5,953 nucleotides of DNA from Cryomorphaceae bacterium (GTDB taxonomy: Bacteria > Bacteroidota > Bacteroidia > Flavobacteriales > Schleiferiaceae): the NCBI GenBank assembly GCA_013911625.1, contig JACESW010000083.1, forward strand, positions 1-5,953. Reading direction: 5' to 3'. A program made the translations under genes and the position numbers. Below the pieces are notes generated by a model. That model saw only the letters and a program-made list of their open reading frames with translations. It had not been told where the DNA came from and searched no databases. How positions within the stretch are numbered: position 1 is the stretch's first letter; every line of letters starts with the position of its first letter. Positions 1-5,953 of the stretch are shown here, piece after piece.

Positions 1-1124
1 TGCTGATAGATGTTCCAAAATGAACTGATATTGTTGTAATCTTTTTGCCCGTCATAGACCGCACTTCGTCCGTTCCAAAAGGTATTATTACCGTCCCAAT
101 CGAATATGCGCGTACTTTGAACGCCACTCATCCTGCCGTAGCGCTCTGCGAAATAGTCGCCCAATGCCTCATCAAAAGTTCGCCTTTCATCACCATTGGT
201 CGATGCTGGAGCGGCTCCATGACTAATCGCATGGCCTAGCTCGTGAATAATTACATCAGCATCTTCTGCATCATCTACACCGCCTTCTCCAAAGAACAGG
301 CGAGGAGGGTTAGTGCCCCAGTTGAACATTGAGTTGTCTTGTCCATTTAATGCTTGAGGATCCACATGGATGGCATAATTGAGTATGTTTCCATAGTCCA
401 ATGCATTTAGGTATTCGTTTTGTTTGGTAATGTGGTAGGTTACCATCACTTGCTCGAATTCATCGTTGGCTCTTCCTGAAACCCAATTGTTGGGGTCCGT
501 ACTAATACTGATATACGGTGCATCAAAGTCAATCACATGGATGTAAGAGTTTTTCAAACGAACGGTATCATTCACAACATCTACGGTAACAGAGTCGAGA
601 ATAGTCAAACTGTCTAGAACCCCTGCATTGCCATCATTCATGTCAGTGTAAATACCGCCATAACTTAAGTTGTTGGGGGTCAATGGATCTGGGTTGAATA
701 CACGAACCTGCACAGTCGTGTCATTTAAATGTAGGTTTAAGTCTAATTCTTCAATTAATTCATTTTCAGAATTATAGAATTCTACATAATGTTCAATCCC
801 GTTGTTAGTAGTATCAGGTCTGACAGACAACCAGTTGTTAGACCTCCATAAGAGATATGGGCCTTCTAGAGACGGGTTAAGTGCGGCGCGTGCTTCTTGG
901 CTTAGCGATGATTTCGTTTTAATCATGTGACCATCAAGTGACCGAATTTCTAAGTACTGATGCTCTAGAATTTGGATATTCTGGTAGCGATAAGTATATC
1001 GTTGGTATTGTGCATGTGGGCTTATACGGGTAGTAAAATACTCGTGCTCTAATCCCTCAATATTTTGGCCAAAGGTCAGGCTACTTATCAGCGTGAATAG
1101 TAATGTGATGATTCTTCTTGACAT
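1..1124 (-). CDS. Secreted zinc metalloprotease (gluzincin, M4/M36-like), 3' end beyond window
   Basis: An open frame of 374 codons runs leftward from an ATG at 1124 to the window edge with no stop, so the C-terminus is missing. Residues 1-19 form a signal peptide. Residues about 20-290 are a pro/N-terminal region with the wording 'VFNPDPLT', 'DEFEQVMVTYH' and 'GEGGVDDAEDADVIIHELGH', which I recognise from Bacteroidota exported metalloproteases. HELGH at 294-298 gives two zinc-binding histidines and the catalytic Glu295. 'DEALGD' supplies the third ligand, Glu319, 21 residues after His298, close to the thermolysin spacing; this makes it a gluzincin. The expected role is extracellular or cell-surface protein degradation. 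The thermolysin-type active-site histidine and any type IX sorting domain would lie outside the window, so the latter is inferred. The start is set by the signal peptide, as the next ATG is about 65 codons in. The gene overlaps yigZ by 44 bp and is probably its operon partner. Confidence 0.85.
   Translation of the reverse strand, partial: MSRRIITLLFTLISSLTFGQNIEGLEHEYFTTRISPHAQYQRYTYRYQNIQILEHQYLEIRSLDGHMIKTKSSLSQEARAALNPSLEGPYLLWRSNNWLSVRPDTTNNGIEHYVEFYNSENELIEELDLNLHLNDTTVQVRVFNPDPLTPNNLSYGGIYTDMNDGNAGVLDSLTILDSVTVDVVNDTVRLKNSYIHVIDFDAPYISISTDPNNWVSGRANDEFEQVMVTYHITKQNEYLNALDYGNILNYAIHVDPQALNGQDNSMFNWGTNPPRLFFGEGGVDDAEDADVIIHELGHAISHGAAPASTNGDERRTFDEALGDYFAERYGRMSGVQSTRIFDWDGNNTFWNGRSAVYDGQKDYNNISSFWNIYQ
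1068..1124 (-). other. Signal peptide of the metalloprotease (residues 1-19)
   Basis: The N-terminus MSRR is followed by a hydrophobic core (IITLLFTLISSL) and a TFG|QN junction, a classic Sec signal peptidase I site. Cleavage after Gly19 would expose Gln20, which is common for exported Bacteroidota proteins and can cyclise to pyroglutamate. The first 44 bases of this coding segment also encode the last residues of YigZ in another frame. Cleavage is predicted by eye only. Confidence 0.8.
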
Positions 1125-1689
1125 AATCCGTTGCCTCGCCGAACAATGACCGACGAATTGTTAGGGTATAAGTTACTGTTTCTCGTTGTTCTCTAGCTAC
1201 AACATCTGCGCCATAGGTTTTGATCATTCTCTCCACCAAGGCCATGTGCTCATAGGTTGTGCTCAAAGTAAGACGTTGCGAAATTACCTCTTTGACCTTT
1301 CGAGAATTTTCAACGGCCAATTCAGCACTGCCACCGTAGGCTGCTATCAGACCTGGCACGCCGAGCTTCGTGCCCCCAAAATAACGAACCACCACACAGG
1401 CTAAATTCGTCAAGCCTGAGCTAACCAGAGTTCGTAGTATAGGTGCTCCAGCGGTGTTTCTTGGTTCTCCGTCGTCGTTAGATTTATGAAAGTCGGCCTC
1501 TTCGCCTAAAATAAACGCCCAGCAGTGATGACGCGCATTAGGTTCTTGTTCCTTGATGAAATTGAGCTGACTTTTAAAGCTCTCCTCACTTTTCACCGGA
1601 AAGAGATAGGCTCTGAATTTGCTGCCTTTATCCTTTAATTCACCTAAAGCGGGCTCTTCGATTGTAAAGAAGAAATCAACTGCGCTCAT
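1081..1689 (-). CDS. yigZ: YigZ / IMPACT (UPF0029) family protein
   Basis: This 202-residue cytosolic protein has the usual length of bacterial YigZ proteins. The N-terminal UPF0029/IMPACT domain (about 1-125) carries 'KGSKFRAY' (21-28), 'HHCWAF' (54-59), 'NDDGEPRNTAGAPIL' (71-85) and 'VVVRYFGGTKLGVPGL' (99-114), all hallmark blocks. The C-terminal part (about 135-200) fits the DUF1949 ferredoxin-like fold found in this family. Family members are related to eukaryotic IMPACT and are thought to touch translation or its regulation, but the bacterial biochemical role is not firmly settled. One oddity is Asn78 where most relatives have Gly in 'GEPxGTAG'. The ATG at 1689 lies inside ribD (14-bp overlap), implying co-transcription and probably translational coupling. 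Its own end overlaps the metalloprotease start by 44 bp. No Shine-Dalgarno is visible, as expected in this phylum. Confidence 0.9.
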   Translation of the reverse strand: MSAVDFFFTIEEPALGELKDKGSKFRAYLFPVKSEESFKSQLNFIKEQEPNARHHCWAFILGEEADFHKSNDDGEPRNTAGAPILRTLVSSGLTNLACVVVRYFGGTKLGVPGLIAAYGGSAELAVENSRKVKEVISQRLTLSTTYEHMALVERMIKTYGADVVAREQRETVTYTLTIRRSLFGEATDYVKKNHHITIHADK

Positions 1690-2683
1690 AACGGTCGTTA
1701 CCTAGTATTGCACTTCTAGTGAGTGTGGTTGATTTAGGAGCATTAACTCCATCTTCAAGTATATCCTTTGAAACGTACCTATGAATGCTATCGGCAAGAG
1801 CAGAATCGATAAAGGACTGTAATATTCTTGCGCCACCTTCAACCAAAATGTGATTCAGACCAAAATCTAGCAGCTTGGGTACCCATTGATCTAGATTCCT
1901 AGGGTTACAATTGATTCCGGAATACCCTTTTGGTAATTTATTACCGATGATCATAGGCGGAACTTCTAAGCTAGCTAGCCACTCTCTTTGTAAGGGAAAG
2001 TCTTGACTAAGCAAAATGATTGGGGTAGGACTATGACCAGACCAATTTCTAGTCGTGAGGCCAGGAGAATCAAGAGAAGCGGTTTTAGAACTAATAAGAA
2101 TTCCATCTACGGATGCACGTAGTTGATGTGTACGCAGTGCAGCTAAGGGACCGCTTATGCTTAATGCGTTTTCCTCAGCTGTTCTGTTACCGTCAATATG
2201 GCCGGAAGCATTCTCAGCCCATTTCAGCGTAAAATGAGGCCTATTCTTGGTCATATTGGTCCAAAAGACATCGTTTAACTGCCTGTATACTTCCGGTGAA
2301 GGCGCAAAATCTACTTTGATCCCATGATTTCTAAGATGAGCCACACCCTTTCCGTCAACCTTACTGTGTGGATCTCCAGTACCAATGACCACATGAGGAA
2401 TACCATGCGAAGAGATGAGCTCACAGCAAGGAGGTGTCTTGCCGTAATGGGCGCAAGGCTCTAAAGAGCAATATAGAATGCTCTGCTTCAGTAAATCAAG
2501 ATTTTCAACACTTCTGATGGCCATGACCTCCGCATGAGGTTCTCCAGCCTTTCTATGGTAACCTTCTCCTATTATCACACCATTGTGAACCACGACTGCA
2601 CCTACCATGGGGTTGGGCGATGTAGTGCCTCTGCCATAATTAGCGAGTTGTAGGCAACGTGTGAGAAACTTACTGTGGTTCAT
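1676..2683 (-). CDS. ribD: Bifunctional riboflavin biosynthesis deaminase/reductase RibD
   Basis: The 335-residue protein catalyses two successive cytosolic steps of riboflavin synthesis: deamination of the pyrimidine made from GTP, then NADPH-dependent reduction of its ribosyl side chain. The N-terminal deaminase domain (about 1-145) has 'TSPNPMVGAVVV' (20-32), 'HAEV' (50-53; zinc ligand His50, proton-shuttle Glu52) and 'LEPCAHYGKTPPCC' (74-87; zinc ligands Cys77 and Cys86), all intact. The C-terminal reductase domain (about 148-335) has 'RPHFTLKWA' (148-156), 'LRAS' (188-191), 'TASLDSPGLTTR' (201-212, with conserved Asp205) and 'LVEGGARILQSFID' (280-293). Two usual reductase residues differ: the Asp of 'SxDG' is Ser160, and the Trp of 'WITGP' is Ser175 or nearby. 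Length is within the family range. The ATG at 2683 is the only plausible start (the next Met is residue 26). It is the first gene of the leftward run, with a strong promoter directly upstream. Confidence 0.95.
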   Translation of the reverse strand: MNHSKFLTRCLQLANYGRGTTSPNPMVGAVVVHNGVIIGEGYHRKAGEPHAEVMAIRSVENLDLLKQSILYCSLEPCAHYGKTPPCCELISSHGIPHVVIGTGDPHSKVDGKGVAHLRNHGIKVDFAPSPEVYRQLNDVFWTNMTKNRPHFTLKWAENASGHIDGNRTAEENALSISGPLAALRTHQLRASVDGILISSKTASLDSPGLTTRNWSGHSPTPIILLSQDFPLQREWLASLEVPPMIIGNKLPKGYSGINCNPRNLDQWVPKLLDFGLNHILVEGGARILQSFIDSALADSIHRYVSKDILEDGVNAPKSTTLTRSAILGNDRYERS

Positions 2684-2687
2684 AGCT

Positions 2688-2717
2688 CAAAGGTAGGAGG
2701 CTGTGATGTAATTTCAA
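2688..2717 (-). promoter_or_regulatory. Bacteroidota-type promoter for ribD (TTG-N19-TACCTTTG)
   Basis: Reading leftward, TTG lies at 2717-2715, then exactly 19 bases, then TACCTTTG at 2695-2688. This matches the Bacteroidota housekeeping consensus (-33 TTG, -7 TAnnTTTG) at every fixed position and at a normal spacing. Only four bases (AGCT, 2687-2684) separate the -7 element from the ribD ATG, so transcription should begin at or within a few bases of the start codon and the mRNA should be leaderless or nearly so. It probably drives ribD, yigZ and the protease. The start point itself is inferred, not observed. Confidence 0.65.
2695..2711 (+). promoter_or_regulatory. Possible start-stop element (AGGAGG, 5 nt, ATG-TAA) ahead of prmC
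   Basis: A perfect AGGAGG at 2695-2700 is followed after CTGTG by ATG (2706-2708) and immediately by TAA (2709-2711). The prmC ATG is 11 bases further on and in another frame. An initiating ribosome could idle here and influence prmC translation. However, Bacteroidota make little use of Shine-Dalgarno pairing, and the same bases lie within the ribD promoter on the other strand, so chance is the likelier explanation. Confidence 0.2.
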
Positions 2718-2722
2718 GCCAA

Positions 2723-5953
<3,231 letters not shown>

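Larger units (their letters stand above)
2684..2722. other. 39-bp divergent intergenic spacer between ribD and prmC
   Basis: This is the only DNA in the window not covered by a gene. It holds the leftward ribD promoter and, on the plus strand, an AGGAGG followed by ATG-TAA. There is no room for an FMN riboswitch or a terminator. A rightward promoter for prmC, if present, must lie in the spacer or inside the ribD 5' coding region; I could not identify a convincing one. Confidence 0.8.

Noticed and set aside
45..239. Plus-strand frame of 64 codons
   Set aside because: It lies antisense to the metalloprotease zinc-binding region, which has clear homology on the other strand; no independent coding signal.
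1186..1404. Plus-strand frame of 72 codons antisense to yigZ
   Set aside because: Shadow of a well-supported gene; the translation has no recognisable motif.
1932..1945. Perfect inverted repeat GGTAAT-TT-ATTACC
   Set aside because: It is inside ribD coding sequence, the 2-base loop is too short for a hairpin, there is no T-tract, and it encodes ordinary residues.
1970..1979. Palindrome GCTAGCTAGC
   Set aside because: Short, within ribD coding sequence, a single copy with no partner nearby; consistent with chance.
2648..2678. Possible rightward prmC promoter TTG-N20-TACTGTGG inside the ribD 5' end
   Set aside because: The -7 block misses two of the six fixed positions of TAnnTTTG, and such partial matches are expected by chance.
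2675..2722. GTG start for prmC 16 codons upstream of the ATG at 2723
   Set aside because: It would overlap the ribD start head to head, the extra residues do not resemble PrmC N-termini, and the ATG gives a normal family length.
2684..2722. FMN riboswitch upstream of ribD
   Set aside because: The spacer is only 39 bp and the promoter sits directly before the start codon, leaving no transcribed leader to fold.

Overview
The window looks like a chromosomal stretch from a member of the Bacteroidota, most likely a marine-type flavobacterium or cryomorph relative. Four things point there: a secreted gluzincin metalloprotease of the kind that in this phylum usually carries a type IX secretion tail; a LigA with the phylum-typical 'FANPRNxASGTLK' and 'GPSKLKKA' wording; a signal peptide ending 'TFG|QN'; and a promoter that fits the Bacteroidota consensus TTG-N19-TAnnTTTG. 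GC content is moderate by eye. There are no tRNA or rRNA genes, insertion sequences, CRISPR arrays or phage genes.

The layout is two divergent gene runs back to back around a 39-bp spacer (2684-2722), which is the only non-coding DNA here. Leftward (minus strand): ribD (2683-1676), a YigZ/IMPACT-family gene (1689-1081, overlapping ribD by 14 bp), and a secreted zinc metalloprotease (1124 to beyond position 1, overlapping yigZ by 44 bp). Rightward (plus strand): prmC (2723-3562), ligA (3552-5558, overlapping prmC by 11 bp), and an unassigned small ORF (5555 to beyond the right edge, overlapping ligA by 4 bp as ATGA).

Functionally these are mostly housekeeping genes: riboflavin biosynthesis (RibD), release-factor methylation (PrmC), DNA replication and repair (LigA), and a conserved translation-linked protein (YigZ). 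The outlier is the exported protease, which shares no obvious pathway with the cytosolic genes upstream of it.

I found no convincing undescribed system. The points most worth a second look are a ribD promoter placed so close to the start codon that the mRNA should be leaderless, the protease signal peptide encoded out of frame inside the end of yigZ, and an unusual RibD reductase domain lacking two normally conserved residues.
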